Positions 5,982-11,399 of a stretch of 11,399 nt of DNA are shown piece after piece; position 1 is the stretch's first letter; every line of letters begins with the position of its first letter. Origin of the DNA: Leptolyngbyaceae cyanobacterium CSSed165cm_216. GTDB taxonomy: Bacteria > Cyanobacteriota > Cyanobacteriia > Phormidesmidales > Phormidesmidaceae. The DNA lies in NCBI GenBank assembly GCA_007135385.1, contig SLIY01000489.1, positions 1-11,399 of the forward strand. Direction: 5' to 3'. A program made the translations under genes and the position numbers. Below the pieces are notes generated by a model that did not search any database, was not told the DNA's origin, and saw nothing but the letters and a program-made list of their open reading frames with translations.

Positions 5982-7718
5982 CTAATCCCCTGAAATATGG
6001 TTGGAAAACACGTAGATTCGCTGGGTCTCTAAATCGGTCACCAGATCAGTTGGGGTGATGTTGTCAGGACTGGCAGGGATAGTGCGCTGAAACATCTGTC
6101 GGTCTAAGCCTACCTGCAAGCGGCTGAAGGGGTCGTCGCCCCCAGCAGACACTAAAAAGGCCAGTTGGCTAATGTCTGGCCAAGTGACCAGGTCATTGAG
6201 AATAGCCATCACAGCCTTGAGCTGAGGGTGGTCCGGCTGCTGATACCAATCCTCAGCGATCGCCCCTTGGGTATCTAGGCCCAGGTGCACAATCAAATGG
6301 GGTTGACTAAACAGGGCAGCGGCCACCCGTCGGGGTTCTTCCTGCAGCAGCAGGCCCTGGTTGGCGGCCTGATGGCGGAGTTTTTCAAGCTTAGGGTAAC
6401 GGGTTTCTACGGATAGGGGGCCAGGTCGCCAGTGGATAGCCACCGTAGCGAGATAGGTTTGCACCATCAGGTGACCTAGCTTTTGAGCCTTAGTGGCCAG
6501 GTAGCTGGAGTTATAGGTGGTGGCTTCGATAATCAGCGGCACCCGGTCCACCATTTCCAGGCCATACCCCTTGATACCAGCAATTTTGCGAGGATTATTA
6601 GTAATTAGGCAGAACTGTCGTACCCCAATGTCATTTAGAATTTGGGCACCAATTCCATAGTTACGCTGGTCGACCGGTAACCCTAGCTTTTCATTCGCTT
6701 CGACGGTGTCTAGGCCAGCATCCTGAAGGGAATAGGCTTTGAGCTTGTTCACCAGGCCAATGCCCCGTCCTTCCTGGCGGAGGTAGACGACAACGCCCCG
6801 CCCAGCGGATTCAATCATCTTCAGAGCCGCCTGTAACTGCATGCGACAGTCGCAACGCAGGGAACCAAAGGCATCGCCGGTCAAACATTCTGAATGGACC
6901 CGCACCATCACAGGGGCATCGTCAAAGGTGGTCGGGTCTCCTTTGACCAGGGCAACATGTTCAGAGTCATCCAGCAGGTTGTGGTAGGCATAAATTTGAA
7001 ACTGGCCAAACTGGGTGGGCATGTCAGCCACGGCTTCCCGCTGCACAAAGCGCTCGTGCTGCAGCCGGTAGCTGATTAGATCGGCAATGCTAATTAGTTT
7101 TAGACCAAAATTTTTGGCATACTCGATTAGCTCTGGTAGTCGAGCCATCGAACCATCCGGATTCTGGATTTCACAGATCACTCCGGCCGGGTACAGCCCG
7201 GCCAGTTGAGCCAGGTCTACCCCAGCCTCAGTATGACCCGCTCGCTTCAGCACCCCCCCTTTTTTAGCCCGTAACGGGAAGATGTGCCCAGGGCGACGGA
7301 GGTCACTGGGGCGAGCCTTGGGGTTCAAGGCCACCTGAATGGTACGGGCCCGATCTTCGGCAGAAATACCAGTGGTCACCCCCCAGGAGACGGCGGCGTC
7401 AATGCTAACGGTGAAGGCGGTTTGCTCATTTTCATCCTCAAAGCTGTTATGACTCACCATGAGGGGCAGATCAAGCTCGTCGAGGCGATCGCCGGTCATG
7501 GCTAAACAAATCAGCCCTCGGGCTTCTACGGCCATAAAGTTAATGATGTCGGGGGTGGCAAACTGGGCCGCGCAGATCACATCCCCTTCGTTTTCTCGAT
7601 TTTCATCGTCAACCACCACGATGGCACGCCCAGCGGCTAAGTCTTGCAGGGCCGACTCAATGGTGTCAAATTGAAAGTCTGGCAGGGGCTGTGGTGCGGT
7701 GCGGTTGGGATCAGACAT
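5982..7718 (-). CDS. ribBA: Bifunctional 3,4-DHBP synthase / GTP cyclohydrolase II
   Basis: This enzyme makes both precursors of riboflavin. The RibB half (about residues 15-220) converts ribulose 5-phosphate to 3,4-dihydroxy-2-butanone 4-phosphate and formate, and shows the acidic DDENRENEGD motif (37-46), WGVTTGISAEDRA, and RPGHIFPLRA with HTEAGVDLA. The RibA half (about 225-417) opens GTP to the pyrimidine precursor, and has zinc ligands C278, C289, C291 in CLTGDAFGSLRCDC plus LRQEGRGIGL and ITNNPRKI. A further 161 residues (418-578) form a C-terminal extension beyond the usual end; similar tails occur in cyanobacterial RibBA and their role is unknown to me. The start is set at ATG 7718 (578 residues). 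An in-frame TTG at 7775 would add 19 poorly family-like residues, and a TATACC box (7766-7761, minus) would place transcription start inside that extension. No FMN riboswitch was seen. Confidence 0.96.
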   Translation of the reverse strand: MSDPNRTAPQPLPDFQFDTIESALQDLAAGRAIVVVDDENRENEGDVICAAQFATPDIINFMAVEARGLICLAMTGDRLDELDLPLMVSHNSFEDENEQTAFTVSIDAAVSWGVTTGISAEDRARTIQVALNPKARPSDLRRPGHIFPLRAKKGGVLKRAGHTEAGVDLAQLAGLYPAGVICEIQNPDGSMARLPELIEYAKNFGLKLISIADLISYRLQHERFVQREAVADMPTQFGQFQIYAYHNLLDDSEHVALVKGDPTTFDDAPVMVRVHSECLTGDAFGSLRCDCRMQLQAALKMIESAGRGVVVYLRQEGRGIGLVNKLKAYSLQDAGLDTVEANEKLGLPVDQRNYGIGAQILNDIGVRQFCLITNNPRKIAGIKGYGLEMVDRVPLIIEATTYNSSYLATKAQKLGHLMVQTYLATVAIHWRPGPLSVETRYPKLEKLRHQAANQGLLLQEEPRRVAAALFSQPHLIVHLGLDTQGAIAEDWYQQPDHPQLKAVMAILNDLVTWPDISQLAFLVSAGGDDPFSRLQVGLDRQMFQRTIPASPDNITPTDLVTDLETQRIYVFSNHISGD

Positions 7719-7922
7719 CCCCGATGCTGGATCAAACACAATCTTGGTTAGCCTTTGTACGGTATAGTCCCTCAATTTCGGGCCAAAGCTGTATTTGGCA
7801 TTTCCCCACGGGCCAAACGGGCTACTGGCGTTCGATCAAGGGTTTCGATACGATTCTAGCGTTAATGCTGGGACCGCCCTGGGGTTGCCTCTGAAAAGCG
7901 CGATCGCCGATTCAGTCATTTT

Positions 7923-7945
7923 TCTGGATTAACCTCTGGATTAAC
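7923..7945 (+). repeat. 12-bp tandem repeat TCTGGATTAAC x2
   Basis: TCTGGATTAAC is found at 7923-7933 and 7935-7945, a period of 12 bp, within the ribBA-argC gap. There is one base between copies. No function is evident. Confidence 0.8.
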
Positions 7946-8046
7946 AAATCTGACGCATCTCACTTCGAGATGTTGGTTTAGTATTACTATGCCTGCATTG
8001 TCCATCTGCCCATACATTAGGATCCAGATCTCAGTCCGCTAAATTT

Positions 8047-8088
8047 CAGTTGGTCACATTCAGTTGGTCACATTCAGTTGGTCACATC
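8047..8088 (+). repeat. 14-bp tandem repeat CAGTTGGTCACATT x3
   Basis: Three head-to-tail copies lie at 8047-8060, 8061-8074 and 8075-8088; only the last base of the third differs. There are no spacers, so it is a small tandem array and not a CRISPR. The third copy abuts the REP-like element at 8089. It could be a slippage product or a multimeric binding site about 170 bp upstream of argC. Confidence 0.93.
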
Positions 8089-8194
8089 AGGAGATTTCCG
8101 AGGAAGCACATCCCCGCTTTAAGTCAGCGATCGTAGCTACCGTAGGGTGGGCAATGCCCATCAGTGCGGAGAACATTTTCTAGAAGTCACTTAG
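8089..8194 (+). repeat. Intact copy of a REP-like intergenic repeat with palindromic core
   Basis: This roughly 105-bp element is centred on GTAGGGTGGGCAATGCCCA (8142-8160), whose inner 13 bp TGGGCAATGCCCA are a palindrome around a central base. Its left 70 bp (8089-8158) match 10972-11040 at about 83 percent by hand alignment. Its right part (about 8146-8194) matches 11312-11361 at roughly 80 percent, including GGAGAAC and AGAAGTC. The core sequence is of a kind often scattered between genes in cyanobacterial genomes. Confidence 0.75.
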
Positions 8195-8211
8195 TCCCTA
8201 GGGCACATCTA

Positions 8212-8243
8212 TCCAGGTCGTTATCTTAGTCCAGGTCGTTTTC
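8212..8243 (+). repeat. Direct repeat TCCAGGTCGTT, 18-bp period, before argC
   Basis: TCCAGGTCGTTATC (8212-8225) and TCCAGGTCGTTTTC (8230-8243) differ at one base. The second ends 15 bp before the argC ATG, so it lies where a repressor or ribosome-proximal element could act. A simple duplication is equally possible. Confidence 0.7.
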
Positions 8244-8258
8244 ACCCTGTTTTAGAGC

Positions 8259-9323
8259 ATGAGCGAGTTACCAGCGGAGAAAATTTCAGTAGGCATTGTG
8301 GGAGCGTCGGGTTATGGCGGGGTACAGTTAGTTCGCCTACTAACCCAGCACCCAGCGGTGGAGTTAACCTATCTAGGGGGCGATAGCAGTGCGGGTCAGG
8401 CCTACACTGACATCTATCCCCACTTGGCTGACCGGGTCAGCTTAACCGTAGAGCCAGTGGACTTAGCGGTGATTGCCAGCCGCTGCCAGGTGGTGTTTTT
8501 ATCCCTACCGAATGGGTTGGCCTGCACCATGGCCCCTACCCTGTTGGCCAAGGGCTGCAAAGTCCTAGATTTATCGGCGGATTACCGGTTTGAAAACCTG
8601 GGCACGTACCAATCCTGGTATGGGGGCGATCGCCAGGATCAAGCGGTGGCGGCAGAAGCGGTCTATGGCTTGCCCGAACTGTTTCGCGATCGCATTCGTA
8701 CCGCCCAGCTGATTGGTTGCCCTGGTTGTTATCCCACCGCCAGCTTGTTGGGCATTGCCCCGCTGCTAAAGCAGGGGTTGGCTCAGCCCGAAACCCTGAT
8801 TATCGACGCCAAATCAGGCACTTCTGGGGGCGGTCGAGTCGCCAAAACCCCGATGCTGCTGGCCGAGGCTAGTAATTCCCTGGGGGCCTATGGGGTTGCC
8901 CGCCACCGTCACACCCCAGAAATTGAGCAAATTTGCACCCACTTGGCACGCCACGAGGTGACAGTCCAGTTTACCCCCCACTTGATCCCGATGGTGCGGG
9001 GCATTTTAGCCACCATTTACGCCACCCTGCGGGACCCTGGCCTGGTGCGAGATGACCTGCTGACCATTTATGGGGCCTTTTACCGGTCCTCCCCCTGGGT
9101 GACAGTGTTACCCAACGGCACCTATCCCCAAACTAAATGGGCCTGGGGGACCAACCGCTGCTACATTGGCCTCGAAACCGATCCACGGACCGGCCGCATT
9201 ATTGTGCTGTCCGCCATTGACAACCTGATGAAGGGCCAGGCGTCCCAAGCCGTACAGTGCTTTAATCTGATGGTGGGGCTAGATGAATCTGTAGGGTTAC
9301 CTAGTGTTACCTTTTATCCTTAG
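8259..9323 (+). CDS. argC: N-acetyl-gamma-glutamyl-phosphate reductase
   Basis: ArgC catalyses the third step of arginine synthesis in the cytoplasm, the NADPH-dependent reduction of N-acetylglutamyl phosphate to the semialdehyde. The 354-residue product is full length for the family. The NADP-binding motif GASGYGG is at 15-21, the catalytic cysteine is C157 in GCPGCYPT, and the HRHTPEIEQ motif (H216-H218) supplies the active-site histidine region. The C-terminus DNLMKGQASQAVQCFNLMVGL is typical. The start is the ATG at 8259; no Shine-Dalgarno sequence precedes it. It has no arg neighbours in this window, fitting the scattered arg genes of cyanobacteria. It is transcribed divergently from ribBA and converges on the glycosyltransferase gene, with a shared hairpin at the 3' end. 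Confidence 0.97.
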   Translation: MSELPAEKISVGIVGASGYGGVQLVRLLTQHPAVELTYLGGDSSAGQAYTDIYPHLADRVSLTVEPVDLAVIASRCQVVFLSLPNGLACTMAPTLLAKGCKVLDLSADYRFENLGTYQSWYGGDRQDQAVAAEAVYGLPELFRDRIRTAQLIGCPGCYPTASLLGIAPLLKQGLAQPETLIIDAKSGTSGGGRVAKTPMLLAEASNSLGAYGVARHRHTPEIEQICTHLARHEVTVQFTPHLIPMVRGILATIYATLRDPGLVRDDLLTIYGAFYRSSPWVTVLPNGTYPQTKWAWGTNRCYIGLETDPRTGRIIVLSAIDNLMKGQASQAVQCFNLMVGLDESVGLPSVTFYP

Positions 9324-9392
9324 ACGTTGGCTACTACAGCAGCTAACCTTCTGCCTGGTCATGACTGGCAATAAGATGACAACCTTTGCTGA

Positions 9393-9416
9393 AGGTGTCA
9401 GGTGCTAGGTGTCAGG
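9393..9416 (+). repeat. Direct repeat AGGTGTCAGG x2 after argC
   Basis: AGGTGTCAGG occurs at 9393-9402 and 9407-9416, period 14, in the 127-bp gap between argC and the convergent glycosyltransferase gene. It sits just before the terminator hairpin. No function is evident. Confidence 0.8.
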
Positions 9417-9418
9417 AA

Positions 9419-9457
9419 GGGTTGACCGCCTAATGTCACAGAGTCAGCGGTCAACCC
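9419..9457. terminator. Candidate bidirectional terminator hairpin between argC and the glycosyltransferase gene
   Basis: GGGTTGACCGC (9419-9429) and GCGGTCAACCC (9447-9457) form a perfect 11-bp stem with a 17-nt loop. The right arm contains the TGA stop of the minus-strand gene (9451-9453). It lies between convergent ends, where a shared terminator is expected. Neither side has a strong T-tract, so factor-independent termination would be weak. Confidence 0.55.
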
Positions 9458-10368
9458 AGTTCCATCAACGGTAAGTGTCCCAGATCTTCTTCGTTCGTGG
9501 TTTGAGGGCAGGCAACAGGGTCAGTCTCGGCCACGGGCTGCTCCCCCGTTAAGTACTCCGGATGCTTGATTTCTTCTACTTTGAGCACAATCAGGTATTC
9601 GTACCCAGCTTGCAGGGTACACCAGGCTAGACCGGCCCGACCATCCCGCCAGGCTCCTAGCACGAGCATCATATAGAGCCAGCGCACCAAAGGTCGACAG
9701 GGAAGGCGCAGGGAAAGATCCTTCAAGGCCCGGCGCCGTGCCATTTCTGATCTACCCCACAGCAGCGATCGCCATTGGACCCGACCCGTGACCAACTGTC
9801 GTAAGGTTTCTTGGGCCTCGTCAGTGGAATAGCGGTTGTGTTTCTCAATCCAGCGACTGAGACCCTTGCTGCAGGTGTAGTGGGGATAGGTCTCATGCAA
9901 AAAGCCAGTGGTCCCCGTCACCACCTCCCGTTCGGCATGGCCGTAGTCGTCAAACCAGACCTGTCCCCGCTTCAGCAACCTCAACTGATACCGAGGAAAC
10001 TGGGTACTATGGCGAATCCAGGTGCCCAAAAACATCACCCGCTCGGCCACATAGTAGCCGACGGCATCGGATCGGGTAATCGCTTGCAAGCACTCGGCAA
10101 ACAGGGCTGGGGTCATGCGTTCGTCGGCCTCAAGGATGTAAGCCCAGTCATATTTACCGGGGACCTGCTGCAACATCCAGGTGCGTTGCTGCCCATGGCT
10201 GCTGAAGGGGTGCTCTACAAACCGCACAGGGTACTGGGTAGCGATCGCCTTGGTGCGATCGCCACTGCCAGAATCCACCACAATCACATCATCAGACAGC
10301 AGGGCTGACTCGATACAGGCAGCAATATCTCGCTCTTCGTTGTAGGTGAGAATGAAGATAGAGAACAT
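9451..10368 (-). CDS. Family 2 glycosyltransferase, WaaE-like
   Basis: This 305-residue GT-A type glycosyltransferase probably adds a sugar to lipopolysaccharide or another envelope glycan at the inner face of the membrane. The N-terminus SIFILTYNEERDI is the typical GT2 start, VVDSGSGDRT (30-39) binds the nucleotide, and ILEADERMTP (78-87) sits where the metal-binding DxD/DADE motif is expected, with Glu in place of the first Asp. QLRLLKRGQVWFDD and WIEKHNRYSTDEA match the WaaE/KdtX-like subgroup. A hydrophobic stretch near the C-terminus (WLYMMLVLGAW) may attach it to the membrane; the last 35 residues are polar. The ATG at 10368 gives the expected motif position. Donor and acceptor sugars cannot be told. 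A CsbD gene lies upstream on the same strand but a terminator separates them. Confidence 0.9.
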   Translation of the reverse strand: MFSIFILTYNEERDIAACIESALLSDDVIVVDSGSGDRTKAIATQYPVRFVEHPFSSHGQQRTWMLQQVPGKYDWAYILEADERMTPALFAECLQAITRSDAVGYYVAERVMFLGTWIRHSTQFPRYQLRLLKRGQVWFDDYGHAEREVVTGTTGFLHETYPHYTCSKGLSRWIEKHNRYSTDEAQETLRQLVTGRVQWRSLLWGRSEMARRRALKDLSLRLPCRPLVRWLYMMLVLGAWRDGRAGLAWCTLQAGYEYLIVLKVEEIKHPEYLTGEQPVAETDPVACPQTTNEEDLGHLPLMELG

Positions 10369-10537
10369 GGGATTAACCGATGCAGACTGTTTCTACGTTC
10401 AGGGGAACGGCAAACGGCAAACGTCGTCCTTAACCCTGGTGATTTGCACTGCATCCAATCTTGCGCCAATGGTGTCTGCTGTAGCTGGCCCTTACGGCAG
10501 CCTTTATCAAGTACTCACATGGTGGGGCCGCTACGTG

Positions 10538-10565
10538 AATCCATAACGAAAAATCCATAACGAAA
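10538..10565 (+). repeat. 14-bp perfect tandem duplication AATCCATAACGAAA x2
   Basis: Two perfect copies lie at 10538-10551 and 10552-10565, next to the terminator stem. On the minus strand they give two T-rich stretches after the hairpin, so the duplication may extend the T-rich tail of the terminator. Confidence 0.9.
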
Positions 10566-10587
10566 AGGACTGCTTAACGCAGTCCTT
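10565..10587 (-). terminator. Rho-independent terminator of the CsbD gene
   Basis: AAGGACTGC and GCAGTCCTT form a perfect 9-bp stem with a 5-nt loop. Read on the minus strand the stem is followed by TTTTCGTT and then a second TTTTTCG run, which fits intrinsic termination. It lies 77 bp after the csbD-like stop and 197 bp before the glycosyltransferase start, so it should separate the two genes into different transcripts. Confidence 0.78.
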
Positions 10588-10664
10588 CAAGTCAGGAAAC
10601 TAAATTAAGCCAACTACAGCAAAAGGCTTCAGCGAAAGACTTCTAGACCGACTCGCCCCAAGGC

Positions 10665-10847
10665 CTAGTCAATCACATCTTTCAGCTTGTCCTTAGCGTC
10701 TTCTTTGGCATGGGTGAGTTCAGCCTCAGCCTGCTTAGCGTTTCCCTCAGCTTTATCTTTGGGGTCGCCAGTCACTTCACCCATAGCCGCCTGAGCTTTA
10801 CCTTCAACGTTCTTAGCCGTGGCTTTAGCCCGATCTTCAATAGACAT
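10665..10847 (-). CDS. CsbD-family small stress protein
   Basis: The 60-residue, highly charged product is rich in Ala, Lys, Asp and Glu and has the CsbD pattern: MSIEDRAKATAKNVEGKAQ, then GEVTGDPKDKAEGNAKQAEAE and a Lys/Asp-rich helix. CsbD proteins are induced by general stress in many bacteria; their molecular function is unknown. There are no membrane segments or signal peptide, so it is likely cytoplasmic, helical or partly disordered. The start is the ATG at 10847, preceded by AAGGA about 10 nt upstream, a better ribosome site than most genes here. An inverted repeat lies just upstream and a good terminator downstream, so it is probably a single-gene transcript. Confidence 0.92.
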   Translation of the reverse strand: MSIEDRAKATAKNVEGKAQAAMGEVTGDPKDKAEGNAKQAEAELTHAKEDAKDKLKDVID

Positions 10848-10865
10848 AATGGTCGGTTCCTTGAA

Positions 10866-10889
10866 TTACAGTCGTTACACTCACTGTAA
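10866..10889 (-). promoter_or_regulatory. Inverted repeat TTACAGT-N10-ACTGTAA upstream of the CsbD gene
   Basis: Perfect 7-bp arms (10866-10872 and 10883-10889) are separated by 10 bp, with centres about 17 bp apart. The repeat lies 19-42 bp upstream of the csbD-like ATG. On the minus strand the proximal arm contains TGTAAT, a five-of-six match to a -10 box, so a dimeric regulator bound here would cover the promoter. No good -35 hexamer is seen at the usual spacing. An RNA hairpin in the leader is an alternative. Confidence 0.45.
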
Positions 10890-10971
10890 GGGTCACGACC
10901 TCAACACCCATCTACAGAGGGAAGGAGTCAAGGCTAAGTCTAAATGAAGAGATCTCCTGATTCTGCGGCTA

Positions 10972-11040
10972 AGGACACTTCCAAGAAAGACCATCCCTGC
11001 TTTAAACAGCGACCGTAACTACCGTAGGGTGGGCATTGCC
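10972..11040 (+). repeat. Left half of the REP-like repeat, interrupted copy
   Basis: This segment aligns with 8089-8158 at about 83 percent with one single-base gap, ending in the core GTAGGGTGGGCATTGCC (11024-11040). After 11040 the similarity stops abruptly, and the matching right half resumes near 11312. The stretch 10890-10971 upstream shows nothing recognisable. Confidence 0.72.
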
Positions 11041-11310
11041 AGCCCTGCCAAGGTGGTTTGAAAGGGGTGATTTTTGCGCCGTTAAAGCGCTGAAAGCTTT
11101 AGTATGCGTAGGGTGTGTTCCCGGTCTCAGGTCAACCTAGTGGTGGTGCAAAACCCTTTGTCCTGGCCGGAACGCACCGCTTGCGTCAAGCGAGAGACCC
11201 GGTATCGTAAGCGGTGCATTGCGGCCCAAAGACAGAGTCTGTGGGGCTTTGCGCAGATTTGTGGGCCGCTAATGCACCCTACTCAGGTCGAAGCTCACCT
11301 TGACAGGGGT
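11041..11310. mobile_element. 270-bp non-coding segment with two hairpins splitting the repeat (MITE-like)
   Basis: The segment lies between two identical 14-bp copies of GGGTGGGCATTGCC (11027-11040 and 11311-11324). It has no meaningful ORF. It holds two adjacent imperfect palindromes: 11108-11124 with 11167-11185 (GTAGGGTGTGTT-type and AACGCACCGC-type arms), and 11207-11227 with 11263-11282. A smaller stem is TAAAGC (11083) with GCTTTA (11096). The split of an otherwise contiguous repeat suggests insertion or recombination between palindromic cores; the mechanism is inferred. Confidence 0.45.
11207..11282. repeat. Imperfect palindrome with about 20-bp arms
   Basis: GTAAGCGGTGCATTGCGGCCC (left arm start, 11207-11227) pairs with GGGCCGCTAATGCACCCTAC (11263-11282); arms differ by a few bases and one bulge. 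The loop is 35 nt. The terminal GTAGGGTGCATT form resembles the ends of small palindromic repeats common between cyanobacterial genes. Confidence 0.7.
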
Positions 11311-11361
11311 GGGTGGGCATTGCCCACCATTAAGGAGAACGTTTTCCAGAAGTCCCCTAAA
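11311..11361 (+). repeat. Right half of the REP-like repeat with 17-bp palindrome
   Basis: The core GGTGGGCATTGCCCACC (11312-11328) is a palindrome around its central T. From here to about 11361 the sequence matches 8146-8194, with shared GGAGAAC and AGAAGTC blocks. The last 38 bp of the window contain CCCTAAAGC twice (11355 and 11370) and no gene. Confidence 0.7.
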
Positions 11362-11399
11362 GCCGCAACCCTAAAGCGCTCACCAAGCTTAGATCACAG

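Larger units (their letters stand above)
7719..8258. other. 540-bp repeat-rich divergent intergenic region between ribBA and argC
   Basis: No convincing gene lies here. The region holds, left to right, a HIP1 site (7900-7907), a 12-bp tandem repeat (7923), a small hairpin (CATCTC at 7956-7961 pairing with GAGATG at 7967-7972), three 14-bp tandem repeats (8047), a palindromic REP-like repeat (8089-8194), and two 18-bp-spaced direct repeats just before argC. Promoters for both flanking genes must lie inside. A TATACC at 7766-7761 on the minus strand is a possible ribBA -10 box. Confidence 0.7.

Noticed and set aside
7719..7775. TTG-initiated 19-residue extension of RibBA
   Set aside because: The added residues do not match the family start, and an ATG at 7718 gives a normal N-terminus.
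7691..7894. 67-codon plus-strand frame over the ribBA start
   Set aside because: It overlaps the N-terminal coding region of ribBA antisense, has no family resemblance and no ribosome site.
7719..7900. FMN riboswitch upstream of ribBA
   Set aside because: No RFN-element consensus could be found on the minus strand in the leader.
8047..8088. CRISPR-like array
   Set aside because: The 14-bp units are directly adjacent without spacers and there are no cas genes.
1578..10262. Fifteen GCGATCGC sites considered as regulatory elements
   Set aside because: They are HIP1 sites, known to be abundant in many cyanobacterial genomes and mostly inside genes here; used only as a taxonomic clue.
9811..10308. 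165-codon plus-strand open frame
   Set aside because: It lies entirely antisense to the glycosyltransferase, whose motifs are clear; the product has no recognisable domain and the length is normal for GC-rich antisense shadows.
10588..10664. tRNA or small RNA gene after the CsbD gene
   Set aside because: No T-loop motif or cloverleaf arms were seen; the stretch is explained as a 3' untranslated region.

Overview
This window reads as chromosomal DNA of a cyanobacterium, probably a filamentous or Leptolyngbya-like type, though the genus cannot be fixed from sequence alone. The main evidence is 15 exact copies of the HIP1 octamer GCGATCGC in 11.4 kb. Supporting evidence is the fused RibBA with a long C-terminal extension, and a pattern of mostly monocistronic genes with weak or absent Shine-Dalgarno sites. 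All genes look intact except a possible gene end at the left edge.

Layout. Positions 1-143 hold a rightward open frame cut by the window edge and a long G-U-compensated inverted repeat. At 120-2114 (minus) lies a 664-residue single-pass membrane protein of unknown function with a fourfold degenerate helical repeat. Divergent from it runs a rightward group: an OmpR-family response regulator (2307-3023), the overlapping tRNA methyltransferase gene trmJ (3007-3855), and a membrane-anchored serine hydrolase of the class A beta-lactamase fold (3930-5852). Three GTAAAC motifs at 13-bp phase precede the hydrolase. Convergent to these is ribBA (5982-7718, minus), the bifunctional riboflavin enzyme. 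A 540-bp repeat-rich intergenic region separates ribBA from the divergent argC (8259-9323, plus), the arginine-pathway reductase. Convergent to argC is a WaaE-like family 2 glycosyltransferase (9451-10368, minus), and upstream of it a CsbD-like stress protein (10665-10847, minus) with its own terminator. The last 550 bp have no gene and consist of REP-like palindromic repeats.

The genes are mostly housekeeping (riboflavin, arginine, tRNA modification) mixed with envelope functions (serine hydrolase, glycosyltransferase, membrane protein) and stress or regulation (response regulator, CsbD). No evident multi-gene defence, mobile or biosynthetic system is present. The most distinctive non-coding signal is the repeat load. 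A roughly 105-bp repeat family occurs intact at 8089-8194 and again at the right end, where a segment carrying two hairpins splits it at its palindromic core. Many gaps also hold perfect or near-perfect 2-3 copy microduplications of 7-18 bp.
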